64,000 nucleotides of DNA from Flavobacterium sp. CF136 (GTDB lineage: Bacteria; Bacteroidota; Bacteroidia; Flavobacteriales; Flavobacteriaceae), in the NCBI RefSeq assembly GCF_000282055.1, contig NZ_AKJZ01000020.1, positions 25,763 to 89,762 of the forward strand. The letters run 5' to 3'. Within the stretch, counting starts at the first letter, position 1. Each line of letters starts with the position of its first letter. Below the pieces are notes generated by a model that saw nothing but the letters and a program-made list of their open reading frames with translations, ran no database searches and was not told the origin of the DNA. Below, piece after piece: positions 33,672-42,868 of this stretch. Both the position numbers and the translations under genes were made by a program.

Positions 33672-36323
33672 ATGAAAGCAGAAATAAAAGTAGTACTGGA
33701 AGAAAACGCTTCAAATAAATCAAAAGGTAATTGCTTTGAAGATTTAGTTAGAAATTTATTGTCGATTAATCAATATGAAATTAAGCAAAATATCAATTTT
33801 GCTGGATTAGAAATAGATTTGGTTGCAGAACATAAACATAATAGAGAAAAATTATATGTAGAATGTAAAGCAAAAGAAAAAGTTACATCAGATGAGCTTT
33901 CAAAATTTGCCTTTAATGTGTTTCATAAAAAAATTGATAAAGGTTATTTCTTTAGATCTCAAGAATTACAAAGTCAAGCTGGTGCTTTGCTAATTGAAAT
34001 GAGAGAAGATGAAAGATATAAAAATCTAACTTTTTTTGAGCCAAAAGATATTATCAAAATGTTATCTGATGGAAAATTAATATTTGAACCTTTAGATAAA
34101 CTAACCAGTTATACTATTTCAAAAAAGATTTTAGCAGTCACTTTTTTGGGTGATTATTTTATTTACTTAATAAATGAATCAAATGCTTTACCTACAAAGT
34201 ATATTTTGATAAATGCTAAAAAAAATAGTGAAAAAATTGAAAAGGAAGTTATTACATTACTTCAATCAAGAATCAATGAAATATCGAATTTAGAATTAAT
34301 AACTCGCATTGAAAATTACACAAAGAAAGAGGAAAATTTAAACCATAATATTCCAATTGAGACAATATCTGAAGTTCAAGAAAGTGAAAACTGGTTCGAT
34401 TACAAACCTGCTTCTTCGATAAAAAATCATTTTGTTGGACGAGATGAAATCAGAACAAACATATTACAATACTTCAAAGAAATTAGGGAAAATAAAACAA
34501 ATAAAAGAATTTTTTATCTTAACGGAAAGTCCGGATGGGGTAAAAGTTCTTTAGTTTTAGAACTAAAAGGTAGATGTACAAACAAGCATTTTAAAAATAA
34601 TTTTTTTGCATTAGCAATTGACACAAGGAGTGCTAATTCTGAAAATTTTGTTGCACTTTCTTTTAAAAAATTAATAACCCAAGCAATAGAAAATAAATTT
34701 ATTAATTTAGATTTATTTCATAACAATATTGAATTTACTTCAATCGTAGATTTACTTTCATCAGAAAGTGTTATTGCAATTTTGAAAAAATTAAAATTAG
34801 AAAATAAATTTCTAGTTTTAATTTTTGACCAGTTTGAAGATGTTTTTAGAAAAAAAGATTTTTTTAAAACTTTTTATAAATTCCTTTCAGATGTAACAGA
34901 TGGTAAACCAAATTTAATAATTGGCTTTTCTTGGAAATCAGATTTCTTTTTACAAAGCGACGATTCATCTTATCATATTTGGCAACAAGCCAAAGACCAA
35001 GCAAGAGAATTTACTATAACTGAATTTGGTGAAAAAGAAATAGATGGAATAATTAAGCAATTAGAAGAATCTGTTGGACATTTAAATAAATCAATTAAAG
35101 ATAGAATAAAAGAAAGTTCACAAGGTTTACCTTGGTTAACTAAAAAACTGTGTATCCATATTTTCGACCAAATTCAACAAGGAACTGCAAAAAATGATTT
35201 GTTAGAATCAAATTTAAACATTCTAGACCTTTTCAAAAAAGATGAAGAAAGATTAGATGCAAACGAATTAAAAGCAATAAAATTAATAGCAAAAAGAGCT
35301 TTTGATGGTAATTTTTTTGACGAGACCGAGGTTGGTGAATTAATTGATAATAAAACTATTGGGGACTTAATTAATAAAAGATTAATTATACGTTCTGGAG
35401 CGAATTATAATATTTATTGGGACATTTATAGAGATTATTTAGTAACAGGTAATATTCCTGTTATTGGAGAAAGTTATTTGTTAAGGCAAGGTGTAAATTT
35501 ATGTTTTGAGGTTTTCCAATTACTGGAGCAAAATAAACCTGAATCTTTAGAAGATATTTTACAAAAACATCCAAAAGGAATTACACAAGAAACATTGTAC
35601 AATATTCTTATAGAATTAAAAAATCTTGGTTTAATACAAAAGGTTGATGAAAAATATATCGTTAATCAAGATGTTATAGCTAACAAAAAAGGTTTCATAG
35701 AATATATTACAACCAAATTTCAAAATTACACACCTTATTTAGTATTAAATAAATTAAAAACCAATAAGATAAATAAAATAGATGTAATACAAATGCTTAA
35801 AGCAAACTTTAAGCAAGACTTTCAAGAAAACACTTGGGATTCTTATGCAAAGCATCTAATTAGCTGGTTTTTATTTTCGAATTTGGATATCAAATCTAGA
35901 TTAATTGAACCAACAAAAGGAAGAGGAAATAGTATTAAATTAACGATACAAAGTAAAGAAACTTTATTACCTAGAAGTTCTGTAAAAGAATTAATTGCAA
36001 TAATTCCATTATTAAACGATTTAGCAACTATAAATAGAAAATACAATAGAGATTTATTGATTTTTGACATTATTGATAATGAAAAGAAGTTAACACAATT
36101 TGGGCAAGAATTATGTTCAGTAGAAAGTAAATTATATTATGATTTATTAAAAGAGAAAATATTAGTCTTACCAAAAATGATAACACTAAATTCACTCATC
36201 ATCAAGAACCCTAAATTTAAAGCAAAAGAATTAATTAAAGCATTGCCAGATAATTTTTTTGATGGAGCAAAAGAAAGTTCAAAAATCATTTATGCTTCCA
36301 AAGTAATGACTTGGCTAAAATAA
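33672..36323 (+). CDS. Restriction-endonuclease-like / STAND NTPase fusion, candidate defence protein
   Basis: 883 residues. Residues about 18-130 look like a PD-(D/E)xK/Mrr-type nuclease: FEDLVRNLL, then LEIDL (D49) and YVECKAK (E64, K66). A NTPase domain follows from about 253: FVGRDEI, Walker A GKSGWGKSS at 285-293 and Walker B LVLIFDQFED at 381-390, the STAND style with FDQFED. The C-terminal 350 residues contain winged-helix-like segments (GITQETLYNILIELKNLGLI) and no recognised sensor repeats. The layout resembles single-gene STAND anti-phage proteins (Avs-like), although the C-terminal sensor differs. The gene is strikingly A+T-rich (for example 8 G/C in bases 34681-34740) and has cassette-like boundaries, both signs of transfer. 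Function is inferred. Confidence 0.7.
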   Translation: MKAEIKVVLEENASNKSKGNCFEDLVRNLLSINQYEIKQNINFAGLEIDLVAEHKHNREKLYVECKAKEKVTSDELSKFAFNVFHKKIDKGYFFRSQELQSQAGALLIEMREDERYKNLTFFEPKDIIKMLSDGKLIFEPLDKLTSYTISKKILAVTFLGDYFIYLINESNALPTKYILINAKKNSEKIEKEVITLLQSRINEISNLELITRIENYTKKEENLNHNIPIETISEVQESENWFDYKPASSIKNHFVGRDEIRTNILQYFKEIRENKTNKRIFYLNGKSGWGKSSLVLELKGRCTNKHFKNNFFALAIDTRSANSENFVALSFKKLITQAIENKFINLDLFHNNIEFTSIVDLLSSESVIAILKKLKLENKFLVLIFDQFEDVFRKKDFFKTFYKFLSDVTDGKPNLIIGFSWKSDFFLQSDDSSYHIWQQAKDQAREFTITEFGEKEIDGIIKQLEESVGHLNKSIKDRIKESSQGLPWLTKKLCIHIFDQIQQGTAKNDLLESNLNILDLFKKDEERLDANELKAIKLIAKRAFDGNFFDETEVGELIDNKTIGDLINKRLIIRSGANYNIYWDIYRDYLVTGNIPVIGESYLLRQGVNLCFEVFQLLEQNKPESLEDILQKHPKGITQETLYNILIELKNLGLIQKVDEKYIVNQDVIANKKGFIEYITTKFQNYTPYLVLNKLKTNKINKIDVIQMLKANFKQDFQENTWDSYAKHLISWFLFSNLDIKSRLIEPTKGRGNSIKLTIQSKETLLPRSSVKELIAIIPLLNDLATINRKYNRDLLIFDIIDNEKKLTQFGQELCSVESKLYYDLLKEKILVLPKMITLNSLIIKNPKFKAKELIKALPDNFFDGAKESSKIIYASKVMTWLK

Positions 36324-36331
36324 CAGCAGCC

Positions 36332-36457
36332 GCTAACAGCTTGGCAAGATTGGGGTTTTAGGCTTAATTTAAAGATGGTTTTGTGTTTGTAAAATTTGTG
36401 TTTAACCGAAAAATCTCGCTTCTTTAATCCCCAACCTCGCCAAGCGCCGGAACGTTA
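36332..36457 (+). repeat. attC-like hairpin at the end of the nuclease/STAND cassette
   Basis: Begins GCTAACAGCTTGGC nine bases after the stop codon and ends GCCAAGCGCCGGAACGTTA. GCTTGGCAAGATTGGGG near the start pairs with CCCCAACCTCGCCAAGC near the end (17 bases, two wobble or mismatch positions). Outer TAAC and GTTA also pair. This is the architecture of an integron attC site (imperfect stem, unpaired spacers, GTTA-type core). The shorter site at 58931-58977 shares both ends. Confidence 0.55.
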
Positions 36458-36478
36458 AAATTTAAAAGACATTTTTTT

Positions 36479-37180
36479 TTAATGACAATTAGGATTTCCC
36501 TTCACAAACAAACTCATACTAGAAGGAGAAATATAAGGAATTCCCAATCCTAAACCTCTAAGAATAAACAGAATCCCAATAATCACTGCTACATACGGAA
36601 CTGCTTTTTGAATTTTATTTCGAAATGGCAGTTGCAGCATCGAATTAATATAGACAACAGCTGTCATTAATGGTACAGTTCCCAATCCGAATAAAATCAT
36701 ATATAAAACTCCAAAAGAGGCACTTTGCATCGCGATGGCGCCAAATAAAGCTACATAAACCATTCCGCAAGGCAAAAATCCATTGAGCAACCCAATAGTA
36801 AAAAGTGATTTATAACTTCTGTTTCTGAACTGGTTTCCTAAGCTTGATTTTATGTTTGAAATGATTTTGAAAACCGGTTTGGAGAAATTGTATTTTGAAA
36901 ATATTTTTTCAGGAGTCAGAACAATTACAATCATCATTAATCCAATGAAAATAGACATTTTTTGTTGCATTCCTGCCAAAAAAAATCCTCTTCCCAACAA
37001 TCCGAAAACTAAACCAATTGAAGCATAAGCTGTTAATCTACCTATATGATACGTTATGATTTGGGTTGCTTTTTTGGTTTCATTCTGCCTGTCTACGGGC
37101 AACATCATAGCGATTGGCCCGCACATCCCGATGCAGTGAAAACTACTGATTAAACCAAATATAAAAGCTGTATACAACAT
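36479..37180 (-). CDS. SafE/TauE-like membrane protein of the cco cluster
   Basis: 233 residues with about six membrane helices. The N-terminal FGLISSFHCIGMCGPIAMML carries the H-C-x-G-M-C-G-P motif typical of the sulfite-exporter-like/UreH-type proteins that sit at the end of Bacteroidota cco clusters. A second repeat has IGLLNGFLPCGMVYVALFGA near 128-147. The conserved cysteines suggest copper or thiol handling during cytochrome oxidase assembly, by context. It is the last gene of the minus-strand cco series, 148 bases after ccoH. Confidence 0.82.
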   Translation of the reverse strand: MLYTAFIFGLISSFHCIGMCGPIAMMLPVDRQNETKKATQIITYHIGRLTAYASIGLVFGLLGRGFFLAGMQQKMSIFIGLMMIVIVLTPEKIFSKYNFSKPVFKIISNIKSSLGNQFRNRSYKSLFTIGLLNGFLPCGMVYVALFGAIAMQSASFGVLYMILFGLGTVPLMTAVVYINSMLQLPFRNKIQKAVPYVAVIIGILFILRGLGLGIPYISPSSMSLFVKGNPNCH

Positions 37181-37237
37181 TGTGTTTGTTTTTTAGCCAC
37201 AGATTAACCGATTAAAAGGATTTAAAAAAATCTCCTG

Positions 37238-37285
37238 AATCTGCTAAATCTGCGTGAAAATTTTAGCACGCAGATTTAGCAGATT
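37238..37285. repeat. Perfect 19-bp inverted repeat in the ccoH/safE-like spacer
   Basis: AATCTGCTAAATCTGCGTG (37238-37256) and its exact complement (37267-37285) with a 10-base loop. It can fold on both strands and may act as a weak terminator or mRNA stabiliser between the two genes. Confidence 0.6.
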
Positions 37286-37328
37286 ATGCAGATTTAAATT
37301 TGAAAATCAGTTTGAACTGTGTACATCT

Positions 37329-37778
37329 TTAATTAACGTAAATCACTTCTTTCGAAAGGTATTTTTTCCCTTCGTATTGCCATTCTATATTTACATTCCA
37401 TTGCCCTTTAATTAATTTCTTTTTTGGAATTAACAAAGTAGAATTACTCAAAGCAATTGGTGTATTGAAATCAAACTTTTTATTGGATGCGCGATACAAC
37501 AATACATTTCCTTTTATTTTATCACTTTCAAAAGTGGTAGGGAAAATAACTCTCACACCTTCTGAAATATATTCAACGGATAGTTTTTGCTGTAAATCAT
37601 GAGCATTTTGAATACGTGTCATTTCATCCTGAAAATGCGAATCGTGTTTATAATATTCTTCGACAACCAAATCGTTATCATACTTACTATTGGATTGTAC
37701 TTCAAAAACAAAATATAAAATAAAGGTCATAAACACCCCAAAAGCAATGACTATTCCTGTTCCCCAGTTGATTTTCAT
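37329..37778 (-). CDS. ccoH: CcoH/FixH-family cytochrome oxidase assembly protein
   Basis: 149 residues: one N-terminal membrane helix (GTGIVIAFGVFMTFILYFVF near 6-25) and a periplasmic domain rich in beta structure, starting YDNDLVVEEYYKHD near 33-46 (the conserved Y-Y/F of FixH). CcoH stays with the assembled cbb3 oxidase and is needed for its stability. It lies downstream of ccoG in the same direction; the spacer holds the MITE-like element, so co-transcription must pass through it. Confidence 0.85.
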   Translation of the reverse strand: MKINWGTGIVIAFGVFMTFILYFVFEVQSNSKYDNDLVVEEYYKHDSHFQDEMTRIQNAHDLQQKLSVEYISEGVRVIFPTTFESDKIKGNVLLYRASNKKFDFNTPIALSNSTLLIPKKKLIKGQWNVNIEWQYEGKKYLSKEVIYVN

Positions 37779-37889
37779 ATTTGTAAATTTTATTTGTTAG
37801 TTGTCAAATATGGTATCGCCTTTTAATTATTTGTTTTTGTTTCACAAAGTTTTATTAGTGGCGATTTCATAATGTTGATATTTAATGCA

Positions 37890-38086
37890 TTGGGTGTAAT
37901 TTTTAACACATAGAAACATAGATTTTATTAACTTTAAAAGACGTTTCACTCGCATAAATGCACATAGCATTATGTGATAGAAACTAGTTTCTTTTTACTG
38001 CTCTTTTTACCAAATCAAAATCTATGTTTCTAGCCTGCACTGAGCGGAGTCGAAGTGTGTTAAATATTTTTTCATAATACACCCAA
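37890..38086. mobile_element. MITE-like element (about 197 bp) between ccoG and ccoH
   Basis: The ends are inverted: TTGGGTGTAATTTTTAACAC from 37890, and on the opposite strand TTGGGTGTATTATG from 38086, both leading to TAGAAACATAGATTTT blocks. The right arm includes CACTTCGACTCCGCTCAGTG. The right arm recurs in direct orientation at 63939-64000. No reading frame is present, so it would need a transposase in trans. Confidence 0.6.
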
Positions 38087-38099
38087 AACGGGTTAATTC

Positions 38100-39518
38100 T
38101 TAATTAAAACTTCTTGGCCCTAAAAAATTCGTAGCGGTAGTTTCCAGCAATTTATTACCGTTGTAAACACCTATTTTCACTTTTGTTTTATCACTTTCCA
38201 GCAAAACTTCATCAATTTCTATAAACAAGGTTCCCTGCGAAATTCCTTCTTTTTTTATTTTAAAATGAGTATTTCCAACGTTTTTGATTTTGCCTTTCTG
38301 ATTGATTAACTCAAAATGAATATCGCTGTAATCTTTCATTGTTTTATTGACGATTTTATAGGTGTACACATTACTGATTTTGTCTCCTTTGTGTTGAAAA
38401 AGCTGTCCTGGCAAACGCAAAATAATAGCTTCAACATCAGTTCTTAAAAATAACATTCCGATAAAAACACTCATTAAAATCAGCAAAACTGTGGTGTAAC
38501 CTTTCATTCTTGCTGTGAATTTAAAAGGTGCTTTTTTCTCGATTTCATCTTCGGATGCATAACGAATAAGACCTTTTGGCAAACCAACACTTTCCATAAT
38601 GGTATCACATTCATCAATACAGGCAGTACAGTTGGTACATTCAAGTTGTGTTCCGTTTCTGATGTCAATTCCCATTGGACAAACGTGCACACATTGATGG
38701 CAATCGATACAATCACCTTTTCCTGTTAGAGTTCTGTCTTCTTTCTTGTTGAATTTAGCCCGGCCGACTTCTTTTTCACCACGTACAAAATCATAGGCAA
38801 CATTTATTGATTTGTTATCTAAAAGTACGCCTTGTAATCGTCCGTAAGGACAAGCAATAATACAAACCTGCTCTCGGAATGATACAAAAACAAAGTAAAA
38901 AACTGCAGTAAAAATGAGTAATGCGACAAAATTTCCGGCTTGCTTTATTGGTCCCTGTTCGATCATTAAAAATAAAGAATCACTACCTACCAAATACGCC
39001 AGAAATACATTCGCTATTCCAAAAGAAATCAGAAAAAAAATGAACCACTTCAGAAGTTTTTTTTGGATTTTACCAACATTCCATTCTTGTTTAGCCAAAC
39101 GTAATTGTGCTCCACGATCTCCATCAATCCAATATTCGATTCGACGGAAAACCATTTCCAGAAAAATAGTCTGCGGGCAAATCCATCCACAAAAAATTCG
39201 TCCAAAAACCACGGTAAAGAGAATAACAAAAACAACCCCAACCAACATTGAAATAACAAACAGGTAAAGATCTTGTGGCCAAAACGGAAAACCAAAAATA
39301 TTAAATCGACGCTCTAAAATATTGAACATCATAAACTGATTTCCGTTTACTTTTATAAACGGATTGGCAATTAGGATGACTAACAAAACATAGCTCACCC
39401 ATTTTCGATATTCATAAAATTTACCAGACGGTTTTTTGGGGAAAATAAATTTTCGCTTACCACTTTCGTCAACGGTTCCAATGGTATCTCTAAAAGCTTC
39501 GTCTGGTAAATTTGACAT
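38100..39518 (-). CDS. ccoG: CcoG, cytochrome c oxidase accessory ferredoxin
   Basis: 472 residues. Membrane helices are near 37-56, 88-110, 159-180 and 196-216, with CGWICPQTIFLE near 118-129 and CPYGRLQ near 223-229. A ferredoxin-like double cluster lies near 270-306 (CIDCHQCVHVCPMGI, then CTNCTACIDECD). C-terminal to this are another helix and an immunoglobulin-like periplasmic domain. CcoG is thought to reduce Cu(II) during cbb3 copper-centre assembly. It follows ccoP by five bases. Confidence 0.95.
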   Translation of the reverse strand: MSNLPDEAFRDTIGTVDESGKRKFIFPKKPSGKFYEYRKWVSYVLLVILIANPFIKVNGNQFMMFNILERRFNIFGFPFWPQDLYLFVISMLVGVVFVILFTVVFGRIFCGWICPQTIFLEMVFRRIEYWIDGDRGAQLRLAKQEWNVGKIQKKLLKWFIFFLISFGIANVFLAYLVGSDSLFLMIEQGPIKQAGNFVALLIFTAVFYFVFVSFREQVCIIACPYGRLQGVLLDNKSINVAYDFVRGEKEVGRAKFNKKEDRTLTGKGDCIDCHQCVHVCPMGIDIRNGTQLECTNCTACIDECDTIMESVGLPKGLIRYASEDEIEKKAPFKFTARMKGYTTVLLILMSVFIGMLFLRTDVEAIILRLPGQLFQHKGDKISNVYTYKIVNKTMKDYSDIHFELINQKGKIKNVGNTHFKIKKEGISQGTLFIEIDEVLLESDKTKVKIGVYNGNKLLETTATNFLGPRSFN

Positions 39519-39523
39519 GATTC

Positions 39524-40468
39524 TTATTTTTTGACTTCTGTACTATCTGCTGGTTTATTCGCTGCGGTATCATTTTTAGGTGTGTTTTCATCAGCCCAAA
39601 TTTCACCATCCGGTGCTTTTGGATCTTTTGGATTACTGCTTTGCAGAGACAAAATATAACTTGCAACTTTTTGAATTTCTTTAGGTTTTAAAGTTCCTTT
39701 CCAGGAAATCATTCCTTTGCCATCACGACCTCCATTGGTTATGGTGTGAAATAAGTTTTTAATTCCACCACCTAAAATCCAGTGTTTATCCGTTAGGTTA
39801 GGACCAATTTGTCCACCTGCATCTGCCCTGTGACAAGCGGCACAATTAGTTGTAAAGATTTCCTTTCCAGCTGCTAAACTTGGTTCATCAGTAAGCAAAA
39901 CAACAGTTTTTTCATCCATCAAATCGGGTGCTGTTTTCAGGTATTCTTCAACATCAATTTTTGCCTGAGCCATTTCTATTTTTAATTCAGTTTCTTGATT
40001 TTTACCTCCAAAAACTTCATAATAAGCAAAATAAATCACTCCGAAAATAATTCCGATGTAGAATAAATACAGCCACCAGGGCGGTAAATTATTATCCAAT
40101 TCTTTAATTCCGTCATAATCGTGATCCATCAACAAATCGCCTTCTTTTTCTATTGGCTCTGTTTTGGTCAGCTTGTGCATCAGGTTTTTGTACCAATCCT
40201 TTTCTTTTAAAGTCAGACTGTCATCATATTCTTTTTTGGCTTTTTCCTCAGGAGTCATTAACTGATACATTACCCGATTTACAGCTTTCAGCGTAATTTC
40301 GATAGCAATTAAAACAAACAGAAATACAAACAGAAATAAAGAAACCATAGGAAACTTGATAAATGCAGGACGATCTCCTGAATCTATAAAATATTCCATC
40401 AAACCAAAAACGGTCAAAAAAATCAGCGGTACTCTTATGTATACAAATACTGGAAATAATTTTTTCAT
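39524..40468 (-). CDS. ccoP: cbb3-type oxidase subunit III (CcoP/FixP-like, one heme motif)
   Basis: 314 residues. Two membrane helices (near 14-58 region and LPPWWLYLFYIGIIFGVIYF near 129-148) are followed by a cytochrome c domain with a single CxxCH in NCAACHRADAGG near 210-221 and heme methionine candidate in GRDGKGMISW. The C-terminal 30 residues are low-complexity (Asp/Pro/Lys). Canonical CcoP carries two hemes; only one CxxCH is present here. It delivers electrons to CcoN from cytochrome c. It is one base from ccoQ and in the cco operon. Confidence 0.92.
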   Translation of the reverse strand: MKKLFPVFVYIRVPLIFLTVFGLMEYFIDSGDRPAFIKFPMVSLFLFVFLFVLIAIEITLKAVNRVMYQLMTPEEKAKKEYDDSLTLKEKDWYKNLMHKLTKTEPIEKEGDLLMDHDYDGIKELDNNLPPWWLYLFYIGIIFGVIYFAYYEVFGGKNQETELKIEMAQAKIDVEEYLKTAPDLMDEKTVVLLTDEPSLAAGKEIFTTNCAACHRADAGGQIGPNLTDKHWILGGGIKNLFHTITNGGRDGKGMISWKGTLKPKEIQKVASYILSLQSSNPKDPKAPDGEIWADENTPKNDTAANKPADSTEVKK

Positions 40469-40469
40469 T

Positions 40470-40664
40470 CTATTTTTCTTTTGAAATTAAACTACACCCA
40501 TCTGCTAAAGGTATTTCGCTCATTTCCTGAATTTTATCTTTTTTATAGGAGAAAACCCAAAAGCCTAATCCTACGAAAAAGAAAAAGAATATCAGGAGAG
40601 TAATAATCGGGTAAATTTCTATACCCGATATATTCTCCATATTGTGTTTTATTTGTTCGAACAT
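40470..40664 (-). CDS. ccoQ: CcoQ-like small subunit
   Basis: 64 residues with a single membrane helix (EIYPIITLLIFFFFFVGLGFWVF near 16-38), followed by a YKKDKIQEMSEIPLADG tail, as in FixQ/CcoQ. It helps hold CcoP in the complex. Positioned between ccoNO and ccoP with gaps of seven and one bases, so it is clearly part of the operon. Confidence 0.88.
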   Translation of the reverse strand: MFEQIKHNMENISGIEIYPIITLLIFFFFFVGLGFWVFSYKKDKIQEMSEIPLADGCSLISKEK

Positions 40665-40671
40665 AATACTG

Positions 40672-42858
40672 TTATTTAGAGGTTTCTTTTACTTTTATAT
40701 CAGTTCCAAGTCTTTGTATGTAAGCAATTAAGGCTACAATTTCCCTTTCGTTCATTGGAATGAATTTTTCGCCTTTGGCCGCAGCTTTCTTTTTGCTTTC
40801 TTCATAACTTTTCACAAAATCAGGGTCGTTTTCGAGACTTTTTTCTATCGAAACAGCCTGTACTCTCAGATTCTTTAGTCCATTCGCAACTTCAGCATCC
40901 GAATACGGAACTCCTAGTGATACCATGGCTTTCATTTTCTTTTGGGTCAATGAAATATCCATTGGTTTATTATCAAATAACCATTTGTATCCCGGCATAA
41001 TTGATCCGGCAGAAATACTTTGTGGATTCCACATATGATTAAAATGCCAGTTATCATTATACTTTCCACCTACCCTTTGTAAATCAGGCCCCGTACGTTT
41101 CGATCCCCAAAGAAATGGATGATCATAAACAAATTCTCCAGCTTTTGCCTGTGGACCGTAACGTTCGACTTCGCTCCTAAACGGACGGACAGATTGCGAA
41201 TGACAGCCAACACAACCTTCACGGATGTATAAATCACGACCTTCCAGTTCTAAAGGTGTATAAGGCTTCACGCTGGCAATTGTCGGAATATTTGATTCGA
41301 CCATAATTGTCGGTACAATTTGGATAATTCCTCCAATCAGAATAGCAACTGTAGCTAAAATGGTTAGCTGAATTGGTTTTCTTTCTAACCAGCTATGGAA
41401 TTTTTCTCCACTAACCCTGTTTTTACTTATTCTTTGTAATGCTGGTGCCTGAGCCAATTCATCTTCGATTTTGCTGCCTAATCGAACGGTCATAATGATG
41501 TTGTAAACCAAAACGAACATCCCAATAAGATACATTGTACCACCAATGGCTCTCATCCAATACATTGGCATAATCTGCGTAACGGTTTCAAGGAAATTAC
41601 CATAGGTTAAAGTCCCATCAGGATTAAATTGTTTCCACATTGAGGCTTGCAGAAAACCTGCTACATACATTGGAACGGTATATAAAATGATTCCTAAGGT
41701 CCCAATCCAGAAATGGAAATTGGCTAATTTATTCGAGAATAATTTACTTTTTGTCATTCGTGGAATCAACCAATAAATAATACCGAAAGACATAAATCCA
41801 TTCCACGCCAAGGCGCCTACGTGTACGTGAGCAACGATCCAGTCGGTGTAATGTGCTATTGCGTTTACATTTTTCAGCGAAAGCATAGGACCTTCAAAAG
41901 TTGCCATTCCGTAACCAGTAATCGCTACCACAAAAAACTTCAAAACAGGTTCTTCGCGAACTTTATCCCAGGCACCTCTCAATGTTAACAGTCCGTTGAT
42001 CATTCCACCCCAAGACGGTGCAAGCAGCATAACTGAAAAAGCAACTCCTAAATTTTGGGCCCAGTTTGGCAAAGCCGAATACAATAAGTGGTGCGGTCCA
42101 GCCCAGATATAGATAAAAATCAATGACCAGAAGTGTATGATAGACAAGCGATAAGAATACACAGGACGATTAGCGACTTTGGGAACAAAATAATACATCA
42201 ATCCTAAAAATGGTGTCGTCAGAAAAAATGCTACTGCGTTATGGCCGTACCACCATTGCACCAAAGCATCCTGAACACCTGCGTAAACAGAATAACTTTT
42301 CCAAAGTGAAACCGGAATTTCGATATTATTGAAAATATGCAAAACGGCAACGGTAACAAATGTGGCGAGGTAAAACCAAATGGCAACATACAAATGACGC
42401 TCTCTTCGACGCAGCATCGTACCAATCATATTGATTCCCATTACAACCCAAATCAATGCAATCGCAATATCAATTGGCCATTCTAACTCAGCATATTCTT
42501 TAGACGAAGTATATCCCAGAGGCAGCGTAATTGCTGCTGCTACAATAATAAGCTGCCAGCCCCAAAAGTGAACATTACTTAAAAAGTCGCTGAACATTCT
42601 GGCTTTCAGTAATCGTTGTAATGAGTAATACATTCCGGCAAAAAAGGCATTTCCCACAAAGGCAAATATTACTGCATTGGTATGTAAAGGTCTTAATCGC
42701 CCGTAGCTTAACCATGATATTCCATCAGTGATATTGGGGAAAAGGTACATAACCGCTAAGGTCAGTCCGACTAACATTCCGACTACCCCAAAAAGAATGG
42801 TAGCGTAGATGAATTTCTTTACAATTTTGTTATCATAATAAAACTGTTCCATTTCCAT
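40672..42858 (-). CDS. ccoN: Fused cbb3 oxidase subunits I and II (CcoN-CcoO)
   Basis: 728 residues. The first 480 or so are the heme-copper subunit, with ligand histidines in RPLHTNAVIFAFVG near 56-69, WWYGHNAVAFFL near 202-213, GPHHLLYSALP near 254-264 and HVHVGALAWNGF near 344-355. A linker helix leads to the CcoO part with CxxCH in GCVGCHSQSVRPFRSE near 564-579 and MPGYKWLFD near 639. The terminal high-affinity oxidase reduces oxygen to water and pumps protons. Fusion of N and O is typical of Bacteroidota. Preceded by ccoS with an 11-base gap. Confidence 0.95.
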   Translation of the reverse strand: MEMEQFYYDNKIVKKFIYATILFGVVGMLVGLTLAVMYLFPNITDGISWLSYGRLRPLHTNAVIFAFVGNAFFAGMYYSLQRLLKARMFSDFLSNVHFWGWQLIIVAAAITLPLGYTSSKEYAELEWPIDIAIALIWVVMGINMIGTMLRRRERHLYVAIWFYLATFVTVAVLHIFNNIEIPVSLWKSYSVYAGVQDALVQWWYGHNAVAFFLTTPFLGLMYYFVPKVANRPVYSYRLSIIHFWSLIFIYIWAGPHHLLYSALPNWAQNLGVAFSVMLLAPSWGGMINGLLTLRGAWDKVREEPVLKFFVVAITGYGMATFEGPMLSLKNVNAIAHYTDWIVAHVHVGALAWNGFMSFGIIYWLIPRMTKSKLFSNKLANFHFWIGTLGIILYTVPMYVAGFLQASMWKQFNPDGTLTYGNFLETVTQIMPMYWMRAIGGTMYLIGMFVLVYNIIMTVRLGSKIEDELAQAPALQRISKNRVSGEKFHSWLERKPIQLTILATVAILIGGIIQIVPTIMVESNIPTIASVKPYTPLELEGRDLYIREGCVGCHSQSVRPFRSEVERYGPQAKAGEFVYDHPFLWGSKRTGPDLQRVGGKYNDNWHFNHMWNPQSISAGSIMPGYKWLFDNKPMDISLTQKKMKAMVSLGVPYSDAEVANGLKNLRVQAVSIEKSLENDPDFVKSYEESKKKAAAKGEKFIPMNEREIVALIAYIQRLGTDIKVKETSK

Positions 42859-42868
42859 AAGTTCTTGT

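Noticed and set aside
33493..33723. Minus-strand 76-residue frame before the nuclease/STAND gene
   Set aside because: It overlaps the start of the larger gene, has no promoter, and its composition is that of A+T-rich non-coding sequence.
36332..36457. tRNA or structured RNA gene after the nuclease/STAND gene
   Set aside because: The stem is long and imperfect with no T-loop or anticodon arm; an attC-like site explains the ends better.
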